A stretch of 64,000 nucleotides of DNA from an uncultured Bacteroidia bacterium (GCA_902779765.1 CACZCQ010000009.1:17967-81966), one strand, 5' to 3'; positions 1-10,016 are shown, counted from the stretch's first letter. Translations and numbers: made by a program. The notes: generated by a model not told the origin, from the letters alone.

Positions 1-1
1 C

Positions 2-2005
2 CCAGACGGCACTGGTCCTGAAGGCTACCGTTCCATTTTCAGTCACGATGAGGAGGTGGTACGGCCGGGATATTATTCGGTACTGCTGAAGGAATATGGA
101 ATAAAGGCGGAAGTAACTGCTACCGAGCGTGTTGCATATGACAGGTTCACTTTCCCCAAGGATCCTCACAGCCGTATAATCTTCAATATCGGCAGCAGGA
201 TGGGTGAGAGCGGGGCCGTGAAGGACGCCTCCGTGGAACTCCTTCCCGACGGAACCGTCGAAGGATGGGTGATCACGCTTCCCGAGTATGTGAAGAAATA
301 TCAGCCCGGAGCCGAGGTCCCGATTTATTTTTCCGCTTCCTTGGACAAGGAGGCTGCGAAGGTATGGGCTTTCAACGGTCCGGATGCCATTGAAGGAGTG
401 AACAAGGCTACGGGTGTCGGGGCAGGTCTTTGCCTTGAATTCGAAACGGTGCAGGACGAGGCGGTGACGGTCAAGGTGGGAATATCCTATACTTCGGTGG
501 AGAATGCCCGCCTGAACCTGGAGAAGGAGGCCGCTTCGCTTCCTTTCGACCGGGTCAAGAAGGATGCCCTGAGGACCTGGGAGCGCTATCTCGGCCGGAT
601 TAAGGTCAAAGGTAAGTCCAGGGAGGACAAGGTAAAGTTCTATACCGGGCTTTATCATGCCCTGCTCGGCAGGGGAGTATGCAGCGACGTCAACGGAGCG
701 TATCCGAAACACGACGGCTCGATCGGACAGATACCTCTCAGGGACAGCAGCCCTGAATTCAGGCTCTACAATACGGATGGTGTATGGGGAGCGCAGTGGA
801 ACCTGGTACAGGTGTGGGCCATGGCTTATCCCGAGCATCTCTCGGAATATATCAAATCCCACCTGCAGATATACAAGGACAGCGGCTGGCTTGGAGACGG
901 AGTCGCCAATTCGCGCTATGTGTCTGGGGTAGGAACCAACCAGCTTTCACTGGTCATTGCCGCTGCCTATGAATGCGGAATACGTGATTTCGACATAGAC
1001 CTTGCCTATGAGGCGTGCCGGAAGAACGAACTCGAAGGGAAGGACCGTCCCTTCGGAGCGGGCAAGACCGACACGGACCTGTTCGTTAAATATGGCTATG
1101 TCCCCCATGCCGACAGCGGAGAAGGAGCGGACGAGATGTTCATGTTCTCCGCTTCCCACACCCTGGAGTATGCATTCTCCGCCTATGCCGTGGCACAGTT
1201 GGCGAAGCAGCTGGGACATCAGGCAGATTATGAGCAGCTTATAAGGCTTTCGAAAGGATGGGAGCAGATCTATGACGACGAGCTGGACCTGGTCCGTCCG
1301 AAGAAGGCGGACGGCAGTTTCATCGAGGATTTCGATCCGATGCAGGTATGGCGCGGGTTCCAGGAGGGCAATGCCTGGCAATACACATTCTATGTACCCC
1401 ACGATGTCGAGACCCTGGTCGGCAAGGTCGGTCACGAAGTCTTCAGCGCCCGTCTGGACAGCATATTCACCCTTTCCCGTCCGAAGATTTTCAGCGGGGG
1501 AACGGTAGTCGAGGCTTTTGCCGGGCTTCAGACCCTGTATAACCATGGCAATCAGCCCTGCCTGCATATCTCCTGGCTTTTCAATGAAGCCCGGAGACCT
1601 TCCCTGACCCAGAAATGGGTGCGTGCGATCCTGGACGAGTTTTACGGTACCGAAGGAATACACGGTTACGGATATGGCCAGGATGAGGACCAGGGACAGC
1701 TGGGCGCCTGGTATGTACAGTCTTCCATCGGACTGTTCGACGTGAAGGGCCTCACGGCTGCCGACCCTTCTTTCTCCATAGGCTCACCTCAGTTCGACAA
1801 GGTGGTTGTCAAGCTCAACCATAAGTATTATAAAGGAAGGAGATTCAAGATAAAGACTGCCGGGAACTCGAAGCGCAACACCTATGTCCAGGATTTCCGT
1901 TTGAACGGCAGGGGTCTCCATTCAACCAGGCTCCCGTTCAGTGACTTCGCCAGGGGAGGCAAGCTCAAACTTACCCTCTCGGACACTCCTGTCGACGAAT
2001 ACTGA
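2..2005 (+). CDS. GH92 family alpha-mannosidase, 5' end outside window
   Basis: C-terminal 667 residues of a glycoside hydrolase family 92 enzyme, a calcium-dependent exo-acting alpha-mannosidase family. The frame is open from base 2 with no start codon needed, and the first residues (SHDEEVVRPGYYS) match the beta-sandwich domain of GH92. The catalytic barrel carries the family signature near the end (GYGQDEDQGQLGAW), whose acidic residues form the base region. The C-terminus (RNTYVQDFRLNGRGL) is complete. The signal peptide would lie upstream, so export is inferred from the family. The gene converges on the response regulator gene with an 8-bp gap. Linkage specificity cannot be read from sequence. 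A second, longer GH92 lies at 13345-16536. Confidence 0.92.
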   Translation, partial: PDGTGPEGYRSIFSHDEEVVRPGYYSVLLKEYGIKAEVTATERVAYDRFTFPKDPHSRIIFNIGSRMGESGAVKDASVELLPDGTVEGWVITLPEYVKKYQPGAEVPIYFSASLDKEAAKVWAFNGPDAIEGVNKATGVGAGLCLEFETVQDEAVTVKVGISYTSVENARLNLEKEAASLPFDRVKKDALRTWERYLGRIKVKGKSREDKVKFYTGLYHALLGRGVCSDVNGAYPKHDGSIGQIPLRDSSPEFRLYNTDGVWGAQWNLVQVWAMAYPEHLSEYIKSHLQIYKDSGWLGDGVANSRYVSGVGTNQLSLVIAAAYECGIRDFDIDLAYEACRKNELEGKDRPFGAGKTDTDLFVKYGYVPHADSGEGADEMFMFSASHTLEYAFSAYAVAQLAKQLGHQADYEQLIRLSKGWEQIYDDELDLVRPKKADGSFIEDFDPMQVWRGFQEGNAWQYTFYVPHDVETLVGKVGHEVFSARLDSIFTLSRPKIFSGGTVVEAFAGLQTLYNHGNQPCLHISWLFNEARRPSLTQKWVRAILDEFYGTEGIHGYGYGQDEDQGQLGAWYVQSSIGLFDVKGLTAADPSFSIGSPQFDKVVVKLNHKYYKGRRFKIKTAGNSKRNTYVQDFRLNGRGLHSTRLPFSDFARGGKLKLTLSDTPVDEY

Positions 2006-2013
2006 CTCCGGCC

Positions 2014-2655
2014 CTAGATGGAAATGATACTGTGGTCGATGGACCATCTTACAAGCTCGAGGGAAGAATTGATCCCGAGCTTCTTGAAGATATTGTCCTT
2101 ATGGGAATTGACGGTGTTGATGGAGATGTCCAGGCGCCGGCTGATATCCTTGGCGGACAAACCTCGTGCGCAAAGTTCCAGTATCTCGCTCTCCCTCTTT
2201 GTGAAATTTGTTTTCAAACCCTTCCTGGCGTTACTGAAATCCCGAAGGATTCTGGCGATGTCCCGGCCGTAATATTCGAGTCCGTCTGCAACATATTCTA
2301 TCGCAGTCTTGAGTTCCTCCGGAGAAACCGACTTGTTTATAAATCCGTCAATCCCTATCCTGACCAGTTCGGAGATGGTCTCCCTGGTCGTTTCGGCCGA
2401 AAGCACCAGTATTCTCATGGTACTTCCCTGTTTTCGCAGTTCCCTTGCGATCTCCACTCCGCTTTCACCGGGAAGGATTAGGTCAAGGAGAATTACGTCT
2501 GCAACCTTTTCTTTCATAAGGCTGCGCAGAGCCTCGGCGCAGTCGGCGGTACCCACGACATCGAACCTCCCCCTGTCGGCAGACAGGGTTGTCTGAAGAC
2601 CCAGTCTTACGAGCGGATGGTCTTCAACGATTATGATCCTGATAGGAGAGACCAT
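2014..2655 (-). CDS. NarL/FixJ-type response regulator
   Basis: 213-residue two-component response regulator. The receiver domain (about 1-125) has the acidic pair E11-D12, phosphoacceptor D58 (VILLDLILPG) and a conserved lysine after VNKS-like FINKS. A LuxR-type helix-turn-helix follows (about 145-205; LTKRESEILELCARG, then VNSHKDNIFKKLGI). It lies 4 bp downstream of the histidine kinase gene, so the two are almost certainly co-transcribed and form a cognate pair. The target genes are not shown by the sequence. The first residues MVSPIRIIIVEDHP fit a native start. Confidence 0.93.
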   Translation of the reverse strand: MVSPIRIIIVEDHPLVRLGLQTTLSADRGRFDVVGTADCAEALRSLMKEKVADVILLDLILPGESGVEIARELRKQGSTMRILVLSAETTRETISELVRIGIDGFINKSVSPEELKTAIEYVADGLEYYGRDIARILRDFSNARKGLKTNFTKRESEILELCARGLSAKDISRRLDISINTVNSHKDNIFKKLGINSSLELVRWSIDHSIISI

Positions 2656-2659
2656 ACTT

Positions 2660-3469
2660 TCAAGAGTCCTTTTTCACTGTAAAACAGAAAGTGGAACCTT
2701 CACCGACCTTGCTGATAATATCCACCGTTCCTCCATATGCTTCGACAATCTGTTTCGCGACCACGAGTCCGAGTCCGCAACCTGTCTCTCCGGCAGTTCC
2801 CTTGGTGGTATAGGGTTCTTTTGCAGAACACAGTCTGGGTATATTCTCGGGAGGAATTCCGATTCCACGGTCCGATACCATGATTTTCACGGAGCCGTCT
2901 CCGGTATCCCTGGAATCTACCGTGACCAAACCGCCTTTTTTCGAGAATTTGATCGCATTGCTGACAAGGTTCCTGATGACGGTCGCAATCATGTTACGGT
3001 CTATCAATACGAAGCACCCCGGATCTACATCATTCCGAATCTCTACCTCTTTTATCGTGGACTGGTCCTTAAGAACTATAAAGGTATCGTCTACGAAATC
3101 CCTCAGGTTCGAGCGGGTGAGGTCGTCAAAGCTACCCATTGTATTCAGCTGCCTGAAGCTGAATATATTGTCCAGAAGTTGGGCAATGGAAGACGAAGAA
3201 CGGTAAATTTCAGTGATATGCCGTTTGACCGTTTCCTTGGGCAGGGTGTCAAATGAATCCTTCAGATTCTTCAATATCAGGATCTGCGCTTGAAGCGGGT
3301 TCTTCACTTCGTGCGCCACGAGTACGTAGAATTGATCCTGGACAGTGAATCTCTGCCTCTGTTTCCTGTTCTCACGCGAAAGGTGCGATACCTTGGCTGT
3401 CAGTAAGCCTACCAAGGCCAGCAGGATAATGATTATGGATACAGATAAAAATCCCATGACAAGATACAC
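2660..3469 (-). CDS. Membrane-anchored sensor histidine kinase
   Basis: 269-residue kinase with one N-terminal membrane helix (about 5-25) and a short linker, followed directly by HisKA with the H-box at H53 (VAHEVKNPLQAQ). The ATPase domain shows the N-box (RNLVSNAIKFS), G1 (DRGIGIPPEN) and G2 (GCGLGLVVAKQIVE). There is no recognisable extracellular or PAS sensor domain, so the signal may be sensed in the membrane or through a partner. The neighbouring PD40-SPOR protein, 37 bp upstream on the same strand, is a candidate partner by position only. It pairs with the response regulator encoded immediately downstream. Confidence 0.93.
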   Translation of the reverse strand: MYLVMGFLSVSIIIILLALVGLLTAKVSHLSRENRKQRQRFTVQDQFYVLVAHEVKNPLQAQILILKNLKDSFDTLPKETVKRHITEIYRSSSSIAQLLDNIFSFRQLNTMGSFDDLTRSNLRDFVDDTFIVLKDQSTIKEVEIRNDVDPGCFVLIDRNMIATVIRNLVSNAIKFSKKGGLVTVDSRDTGDGSVKIMVSDRGIGIPPENIPRLCSAKEPYTTKGTAGETGCGLGLVVAKQIVEAYGGTVDIISKVGEGSTFCFTVKKDS

Positions 3470-3506
3470 AGGTGGTTAAAGTATAAGCAATTTTACAAGA
3501 CGGCGG

Positions 3507-5354
3507 TCAGGCCGCTTGTTCAGACAAAGATAAGAAATTATTCCCAATGCCGGCAGACTTGAGGGCTTCTATAAGCTCTTCGGCATCGGATTTCTCCTCG
3601 AAAGGTCCGACCTTGAAAACCACCGAACCGTTTTCCATGCTCTTGATCAGGTCCTTGTCGGAATTGTTCCGGATCACTTCCATCGCTGAATCAGGAAGGG
3701 TCTGTCCCTTCTCCGGATAAATGATCACGGTATACAGCCTCTGGGATTCGAGTTTCCTTGCAGCGGAAACGCTGATGCTGCGGCCATCCTGCCAGGCTAT
3801 GATCTCCGCTGTCCGGAAACCTCTCTTCTTGACCTTGTTGAGGTTTGAGAGGACGTCCTTGTAGGAACGGAAGACACCGGCGGAATAGATGTACCTGGAA
3901 CCTCCCGCCGTCCTTTCGAATACCGGGCTCAAGCCCTTGATATCGGCGACTGTCGCCTTCCTGGACTGGGTGAAGAGCTGGATCTGGTATACGATCCCGT
4001 CAGGGATGTCGTTGTTCTCGGCGAACCGGCCTTCCTGCAGGATCTTGAATGAATAGTCGAACTTGACCTTGGGTTTGTGCATCTTCAGGTCAGGGGCGGG
4101 GCCGTAGCTGTTCCTTGAGAATGTGTAGCCGGATGAGGCTCCGACCACTTCCTTGTCTGCCTTGGCCTGGAGTTTTGAGGCGTCGATGACTATTCCGTTA
4201 GCCAGGAATTCCATTTCGATGTCCTGAAGTTCCTTGACGGAGGCCTGGAGGGCTTTGTTCAAACCCGGAAGAAGCAGTTCCTTGGCCTGGATCGCCTCTG
4301 AAAGGGAGGCTTTTTCGTCATCGGCCGCGGTGGAATATTCATTCCTCAGTCCGTCCAGTTCGCGGTTGAAACGGCTGACCGAGTCCCGCAGCGCGCGGAC
4401 TTCCTTGATCTTGTCGATATAGCGGCGGGTGTCATCCCCTGTCTTGCCCGGGTCTTCGACGGCGGAGCCGTTGTCCATCCTGGACGGGTCCCCGGCGGGA
4501 ACGAGAGCTGAAAGTTCCCGGAGTTCCTTTATGTCGGAAATGGCCTTGCGGACAGGCATCCCGTCATATTCGAGGACGTATATGCAGACACTGTCCCTGG
4601 GGCAGTCCCTGTTCGATGCAAAGATCGAATACTTGCCGTCTTCGGTATTGATGAACAGGAAATCGTCATAAGGGGATGAATATGGGAATCCCATGTTGAC
4701 GGGGACGTCCCAATCCTTTGTCTCCTCGTTCCATTGCGACATGTAAAGGTCATATCCACCCATCCCGTATAGGCCCTTCGATGCGAAATACAAGGACTTC
4801 CCGTCAGGGGAAAGCATAGGGTAGATTTCGTCGGAGGAGCTGGTCAGCTGTTCGTTGATGAGCATCGGGGCCGACCATAGCGAATCTGCCAGGAAGGTCC
4901 TGTAGATGTTGCGGATTCCGTCTTCGTCGGCTGCCGAGTAGTAAATGTCCTTCGCACCTTCTGGAATATATACAGCGCGCGCGAGGGCGTTCCCTCCAAG
5001 GGAGTCAAGCTGGTTGGGAGTTTTCCTCCATCCCTTGTTGGCAAGGGGATAGAACAGGAAGAAGTCCTGGAGCGGGAAGGTCTGCCTGGCTACCACAACC
5101 GGCTGGCTGCAGAAGTCCATCATGCTCCTGCCGTTCTGAACCATTATGAGCATGTCTTCAACCTTGGCCCTAGCCGTAGAATCCTGTTCGATGGCTTTTT
5201 GGCAGAAGGCAAGGGCGGAAGGGAAGTCGTATGCAAGCCGTGCTGAGTCAGCCTTTGCCAGGAGACTCTCCACCGGGGCTTGGGCTCCTGCCCTGAAACC
5301 GCACAGGGAGGCGGTGAAAAGTATCAGAAGATAAACTAAAGCCTTCTTTTTCAT
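3507..5354 (-). CDS. Secreted TPR/PD40-repeat protein with SPOR-like C-terminus
   Basis: 615 residues. A Sec signal peptide (about 1-25) precedes a TPR-like helical stretch (about 28-75). WD40/PD40 beta-propeller-like repeats follow (about 105-270), visible as IYYSAADEDG, YPMLSPDGKSLYFASKG and SIFASNRD. A coiled-coil region rich in Lys, Glu and Leu spans about 310-400. The C-terminal part carries two stretches resembling SPOR-type modules (about 460-535 and 540-610; YQIQLFTQSR, FKVGPFEEKSDAEELIEAL). SPOR domains bind denuded peptidoglycan, so a periplasmic or outer-membrane role at the wall is likely. The architecture recalls Bacteroidota PD40 outer-membrane proteins. The exact function is unknown. 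It is probably in one operon with the kinase and regulator downstream. Confidence 0.75.
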   Translation of the reverse strand: MKKKALVYLLILFTASLCGFRAGAQAPVESLLAKADSARLAYDFPSALAFCQKAIEQDSTARAKVEDMLIMVQNGRSMMDFCSQPVVVARQTFPLQDFFLFYPLANKGWRKTPNQLDSLGGNALARAVYIPEGAKDIYYSAADEDGIRNIYRTFLADSLWSAPMLINEQLTSSSDEIYPMLSPDGKSLYFASKGLYGMGGYDLYMSQWNEETKDWDVPVNMGFPYSSPYDDFLFINTEDGKYSIFASNRDCPRDSVCIYVLEYDGMPVRKAISDIKELRELSALVPAGDPSRMDNGSAVEDPGKTGDDTRRYIDKIKEVRALRDSVSRFNRELDGLRNEYSTAADDEKASLSEAIQAKELLLPGLNKALQASVKELQDIEMEFLANGIVIDASKLQAKADKEVVGASSGYTFSRNSYGPAPDLKMHKPKVKFDYSFKILQEGRFAENNDIPDGIVYQIQLFTQSRKATVADIKGLSPVFERTAGGSRYIYSAGVFRSYKDVLSNLNKVKKRGFRTAEIIAWQDGRSISVSAARKLESQRLYTVIIYPEKGQTLPDSAMEVIRNNSDKDLIKSMENGSVVFKVGPFEEKSDAEELIEALKSAGIGNNFLSLSEQAA

Positions 5355-5430
5355 TCCAGGAATCCGGGATCAATGTATCTGCAAAAATAAGAAATACTTG
5401 GCAGATAATTTCTTTCTTAGAAAAAAATGC

Positions 5431-5438
5431 TAAATTTG
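5431..5438 (+). promoter_or_regulatory. Bacteroidota -7 box TAAATTTG upstream of secDF
   Basis: Exact match to the TAnnTTTG box in an AT-rich intergenic region, 55 bp before the secDF start. No convincing -33 element was found at the usual spacing. Confidence 0.55.
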
Positions 5439-5493
5439 TACCCTTATTTTTGTGAGTAATAGTTAAAACAATAAATAAATAAAGTAAAAAGTT

Positions 5494-8400
5494 ATGCAAA
5501 GTAAAGGTTGGATAAGGCTTGTCGCCATCTTGTTAGCGATCGCTTCCCTTTGGCAGCTTTCCTTCACAGCGGTGACGGCTATCCAGGAAAAGAAGGCAGA
5601 GAAGTTTGCGGAGAAGGCTGCAGTCGCCGCCATGAACACCGCCTCTTTTGCCAAGATTCCCACCGAGGCCCAGGCTTACTATCTGGACTCGATCAGGAAA
5701 GACCAGAACAGGGTCTACATTGATTCCATTTCTTCGAAGAAGGTTTATCTCTGGAACACCTACAAGGATTGCAAGGCCAAGGAAATCAACCTCGGTCTGG
5801 ACCTCAAGGGCGGTATGAACGTCATGCTGCAGGTCCAGCTCCAGGACCTTGTGACCGCTCTTTCAGGCGACAGCAAGTCTCCTGAGTTCCTCAAGGCCCT
5901 CGCTCTTGCGAAGGAGCGCAGCGTCAATTCCAGGGACGATTTCATAACACTGTTCGGCAACGCCTGGAAGGAAGTTTCCAACGGCCAGAGGCTCGCACAG
6001 GTATTCGGAACCTATGAAATGAAGGACAAGATCAAGCCGGAATCCACCGATGCTGAAGTCCTCAATGTCATCCGCGCCGAGTCCGAGAGCGCAGTTGCCA
6101 ACTCCTTCAACGTTCTCAGGAACCGTATCGACCGTTTCGGTGTCACCCAGCCTTCCATCCAGAAGCTTGGAAACAGCGGACGTATCCTCGTCGAACTTCC
6201 CGGTGTCAAGGAGCCTGAGCGTGTCAGGAAACTCCTCCAGGGAACGGCTTCCCTCGAGTTCTGGGAGACTTTCACGAACCAGGAGATCTCCGGTTATCTT
6301 GCAGAGGCCAACGCCAAGCTCGCAGAGATCCTTGCCGATGAGTCCGAGACTCCCGCCGAGGCTCCCGAGGCTGAGACCGTGACCGAAAGCGCCGACACCC
6401 TCCTCAATGCCGAAATCGCCCAGAACCAGGGTAATGAAGAGGCTATCGAGGCTTACAGGAAGCAGAATCCCCTGTTCGCCGTCCTGACCCCTTCCCAGTA
6501 CACCGGCAACGCTTGCATCGGTTTTGCGAACGCCATCGACACTGCCAGGATCAACAAGTACCTTGCAATGCCTCAGGTCGCCGAGATATTCCCGGCCGAG
6601 TTCCGTCCCATGTGGTCGGTGAAGCCGTCTGAATATATCGACGCCGAAAACGTATTCGAACTCATCGCCATCAAGTCCACTTCCAGGGACGGAAAGGCGA
6701 AACTCGACGGCGGTGTCGTCACAGACGCCCGCGTCGTCTATGACCACGGTACCAACGGAGAGCCTTCAGTCTCCATGAGCATGAACGCCGAAGGCGCCAA
6801 CATCTGGGCCCGCATGACCGGTGACAATGTCGGAAGGCAGATCGCCATCGTCCTCGACGGTATGGTGTATTCCTATCCGAACGTCAACAGCGCCATCACC
6901 GGAGGTCAGTCCTCCATCACCGGACACTTCACTCCGGATGAGGCTACCGACCTCGTGAACGTTCTCAAGTCCGGTAAGCTTCCCGCCCCTGCCACCATCA
7001 TCCAGGAGCAGGTAGTGGGACCTTCCCTCGGTGCAAAGTCGATCAAGGCCGGTATGATTTCCTTCCTGATCGCCTTCCTGCTCGTCCTCGTCTACATGAT
7101 ATTCTTCTATCAGGGCGCAGGTATCGCAGCTGACATCGCCCTCCTCTGCAACGTGCTTCTCCTCTTTGGAGTCCTCGTTTCCTTCGGAGCAGTCCTGACC
7201 CTGCCTGGTATTGCCGGTTTGGTCTTGACCATGGGTATGGCTGTGGATGCGAACGTGATCATATATGAACGTGTCAAGGAGGAGCTTGCCGCCGGCAAGG
7301 GCCTGAGCAAGGCTGTGGCCGACGGTTACAAGAACGCTTATTCCGCCATCATCGACGGACAGGTGACCACCCTCCTCACCGGTATCGTGCTCTTCGTGTT
7401 CGGTTCCGGTCCCGTCCAGGGCTTCGCCACCACGCTCATCATCGGTATCATCACTTCCGTTCTCACTTCCATCTTCATCACCCGTCTGATCTTCGATGAC
7501 CGTATCAAGAAGGGAAAGAACATCACGTTCGAGAACAGGTTCACCAAGAACTTCCTCAAGAACACCCACTTCGACTTCATCGGCGCACGCAAGTGGTCCT
7601 ATATCATTTCCGGTGCCCTCATCCTCATCTCCCTGGTTTCCATCTTCACCAAGGGCTTTACCTACGGTGTCGACTTCACCGGTGGCCGTACCTATGTCGT
7701 CCGCTTTGACAAGCCGGTCACTGCCGAGGAAATCCGCCAGGCTGCCATCGCCGAGTTCGACGGTGCCGTCGAGGTCAAGCAGTTCGGTGGTGAGAGCCAG
7801 ATGAAGGTCACTACCCAGTACAAGAACAACGAGGAATCCTCCGAGGTTGACGCAGAGGTCGAGAGCAAGCTCTACAACGCCCTCAAGCCGTTCTTCGCCG
7901 AGGATCTCAGCCTCAACGAGTTCAAGTCCACGCTTGACAACGCCAACGGTATCATCTCCTCCGACAAGGTCGGTCCTACGATCGCCAACGATATCAAGAG
8001 GGATGCCATCATCGCCGTCATCCTGGCCCTCATGGTGATCTTCGCCTATATCGCCTTCAGGTTCAGGGGATGGACTTGGGGTCTCGGTGGAGTTGTTTCA
8101 CTGGCCCATACCGCTATCATCGTCATCGGTTTCTTCTCATTGTTCTCCGGTATCCTGCCGTTCAACCTTGACGTTGACCAGACGTTCATCGCGGCTATCC
8201 TGACTATCATCGGATATGCTATCAACGATAACGTGGTTATCTTCGACCGTATCCGTGAGTACAGGACCCTGCATCCGAACACCGACATCAAGACCAACAC
8301 CAACCTGGCGTTGAACGCTACCCTTACCCGTACGGTCAACACTTCGGTCTCCACCCTCGTTACCATGCTCGCAATCGCGATCTGGGGAGGTGAGTCCATC

Positions 8401-8541
8401 AGGGGTCTTGCAGTCGCACTTATCGTCGGTATCTGCATCGGAACTTATGCATCCATCTTCATCGGTACCCCGGTGATGTACGATGCCACCATCGCACGTC
8501 AGAAGAAACTTGCTGATTCTTCCAAGAAATCTTCCAAGTAA
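5494..8541 (+). CDS. secDF: Fused protein translocase subunit SecDF
   Basis: 1015-residue fusion of SecD and SecF, RND-type membrane proteins that use the proton gradient to complete preprotein export through SecYEG. The SecD half has an N-terminal helix (about 8-28), the periplasmic domain with the GLDLKGGMN motif (about 97-105) and a helix cluster with GMAVDANVIIYERVKEE. The SecF half starts near residue 680, shows the VDFTGGRTYVVRF motif and ends with a second helix cluster (IGYAINDNVVIFDRIREY). The fused form is usual in Bacteroidota. A region around residues 285-330 is rich in Glu and Ala, probably a flexible loop. A strong terminator follows, so it is transcribed alone. Confidence 0.97.
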   Translation: MQSKGWIRLVAILLAIASLWQLSFTAVTAIQEKKAEKFAEKAAVAAMNTASFAKIPTEAQAYYLDSIRKDQNRVYIDSISSKKVYLWNTYKDCKAKEINLGLDLKGGMNVMLQVQLQDLVTALSGDSKSPEFLKALALAKERSVNSRDDFITLFGNAWKEVSNGQRLAQVFGTYEMKDKIKPESTDAEVLNVIRAESESAVANSFNVLRNRIDRFGVTQPSIQKLGNSGRILVELPGVKEPERVRKLLQGTASLEFWETFTNQEISGYLAEANAKLAEILADESETPAEAPEAETVTESADTLLNAEIAQNQGNEEAIEAYRKQNPLFAVLTPSQYTGNACIGFANAIDTARINKYLAMPQVAEIFPAEFRPMWSVKPSEYIDAENVFELIAIKSTSRDGKAKLDGGVVTDARVVYDHGTNGEPSVSMSMNAEGANIWARMTGDNVGRQIAIVLDGMVYSYPNVNSAITGGQSSITGHFTPDEATDLVNVLKSGKLPAPATIIQEQVVGPSLGAKSIKAGMISFLIAFLLVLVYMIFFYQGAGIAADIALLCNVLLLFGVLVSFGAVLTLPGIAGLVLTMGMAVDANVIIYERVKEELAAGKGLSKAVADGYKNAYSAIIDGQVTTLLTGIVLFVFGSGPVQGFATTLIIGIITSVLTSIFITRLIFDDRIKKGKNITFENRFTKNFLKNTHFDFIGARKWSYIISGALILISLVSIFTKGFTYGVDFTGGRTYVVRFDKPVTAEEIRQAAIAEFDGAVEVKQFGGESQMKVTTQYKNNEESSEVDAEVESKLYNALKPFFAEDLSLNEFKSTLDNANGIISSDKVGPTIANDIKRDAIIAVILALMVIFAYIAFRFRGWTWGLGGVVSLAHTAIIVIGFFSLFSGILPFNLDVDQTFIAAILTIIGYAINDNVVIFDRIREYRTLHPNTDIKTNTNLALNATLTRTVNTSVSTLVTMLAIAIWGGESIRGLAVALIVGICIGTYASIFIGTPVMYDATIARQKKLADSSKKSSK

Positions 8542-8562
8542 GGAACACATAAATCACACAGA

Positions 8563-8592
8563 GCGCCGGCCCTCATAAGCCGGCGCTTTATA
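8563..8592 (+). terminator. Rho-independent terminator after secDF
   Basis: Perfect 8-bp GC-rich stem (GCGCCGGC / GCCGGCGC) with an 8-nt loop, followed by TTTATAT, 21 bp after the secDF stop and before aspA. Confidence 0.85.
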
Positions 8593-8605
8593 TAAACTGA
8601 TAATC

Positions 8606-9997
8606 ATGACTGAAAAATTCAGAATCGAATCCGACCTCCTTGGTGAGCTCCAGGTTCCCGCCGATGCCTATTATGGCGTCCAGACCCAAAGGGCCTTGAA
8701 CAACTACAAGATCTCCAACACCAGGATGTGCGACTACCCCGACTACGTGGTCGCCATGGCTTGCATCAAGCTTGCCGCCGCCGAGACCAACAAGGAACTC
8801 GGAGCCCTGGATCCGGTTATCGCAGATGCGATAGTGGCTGCCTGCAAGGAAATCATCGACGGCAGGTTCCATGACCAGTTCCCCGTGGACATGATGCAGG
8901 GCGGTGCCGGAACATCCGTAAACATGAATGCCAACGAGGTGATTGCAAACCGTGCCCTCGAAATCATGGGTCACGAGAAGGGCGAATACAAGTTCTGCTC
9001 TCCCAACGACCATGTGAACTGCGCCCAGTCCACCAATGACGCCTATCCTTCGGCTTTCAGGTATGCCTTCATCAGGATGAACAGGAAACTCGTCAGGAGC
9101 CTTCAGAACCTGATCGACGCTTTCAGGGCCAAAGGAGAAGAATTCAAGGACGTGATCAAGATGGGCCGTACCCAGCTTCAGGACGCCGTCCCCATGACAT
9201 CCGGCCAGGAATTCCACGCCTTTGCCACCAACCTCGGTGAAGAGATTCTCAACCTTGAAAGGAACGTCAACCTTCTCTATGAAATCAATATGGGCGGAAC
9301 AGCAATCGGTACCGGCCTGAACGCGAAGCCCGGATTCGCCGAGCTCTGCGCCAGGAAGCTTACCGAACTTACTGGTGAGAAGTTCATCGCAGCTCCCGAC
9401 CTTGTCGAGGCTACTCCCGACACAGGAGCTTACGTAAGTTATTCAGGAGCCCTCAAGAGGCTGGCAGTCAAGCTTTCAAAGATCTGCAACGACCTCAGGC
9501 TCATGGCTTCCGGTCCGCGATGCGGCTTGAAGGAGATCAACCTCCCTCCCAAGGCTCCGGGATCTTCCATCATGCCCGGAAAGGTCAATCCTGTCATCCC
9601 GGAAGTGACCAACCAGGTCTGCTTCAAGGTCATAGGCAACGATACCACGGTTTCCTTCGCAGCAGAGGCGGGACAGCTTCAGCTCAATGTCATGGAACCG
9701 GTGATCGCCGAGTCCGTAATGGAGAGCATCACCTGGCTGACCAATGCGATGAACACCCTCCGTACCGAATGCATCGAGGGAATCACCGTCAACAAGGATC
9801 GCTGCTACGACATGGTCAAAAACAGCATCGGTATCGTCACTGCCCTCAACCCGATCATAGGCTACAAGGCCAGCACCAAGATCGCCAAGGAGGCCCTGGA
9901 GACCAACCGTTCGGTCTACGACATCGTCCTTGAACAGGGAATCATGACAAAGGATGCCCTTGACGCAGCCCTCGATCCGAGGAACATGATCGGATAA
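8606..9997 (+). CDS. aspA: Aspartate ammonia-lyase
   Basis: 463-residue member of the fumarase/aspartase superfamily, deaminating L-aspartate to fumarate and ammonia. Across its length it follows aspartase rather than fumarase: RIESDLLGELQVPADAYYGV at the N-terminus, QGGAGTSVNMNANEV, PNDHVNCAQSTNDAYPS, and the flexible catalytic loop GSSIMPGKVNP with its catalytic serine. The length fits the family (about 470). In anaerobic Bacteroidales fumarate can feed fumarate reductase, so this gene may link nitrogen metabolism to respiration. It stands alone between two terminators. Class II fumarase is the alternative, less likely because of the overall match to aspartase. Confidence 0.93.
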   Translation: MTEKFRIESDLLGELQVPADAYYGVQTQRALNNYKISNTRMCDYPDYVVAMACIKLAAAETNKELGALDPVIADAIVAACKEIIDGRFHDQFPVDMMQGGAGTSVNMNANEVIANRALEIMGHEKGEYKFCSPNDHVNCAQSTNDAYPSAFRYAFIRMNRKLVRSLQNLIDAFRAKGEEFKDVIKMGRTQLQDAVPMTSGQEFHAFATNLGEEILNLERNVNLLYEINMGGTAIGTGLNAKPGFAELCARKLTELTGEKFIAAPDLVEATPDTGAYVSYSGALKRLAVKLSKICNDLRLMASGPRCGLKEINLPPKAPGSSIMPGKVNPVIPEVTNQVCFKVIGNDTTVSFAAEAGQLQLNVMEPVIAESVMESITWLTNAMNTLRTECIEGITVNKDRCYDMVKNSIGIVTALNPIIGYKASTKIAKEALETNRSVYDIVLEQGIMTKDALDAALDPRNMIG

Positions 9998-10016
9998 TCC
10001 CTAATAGCGGATATAA

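Noticed and set aside
8606-9997. Class II fumarase for this lyase
   Set aside because: The sequence tracks aspartase along its length, notably in the N-terminal and GSSIMPGKVNP regions, so aspA is preferred.
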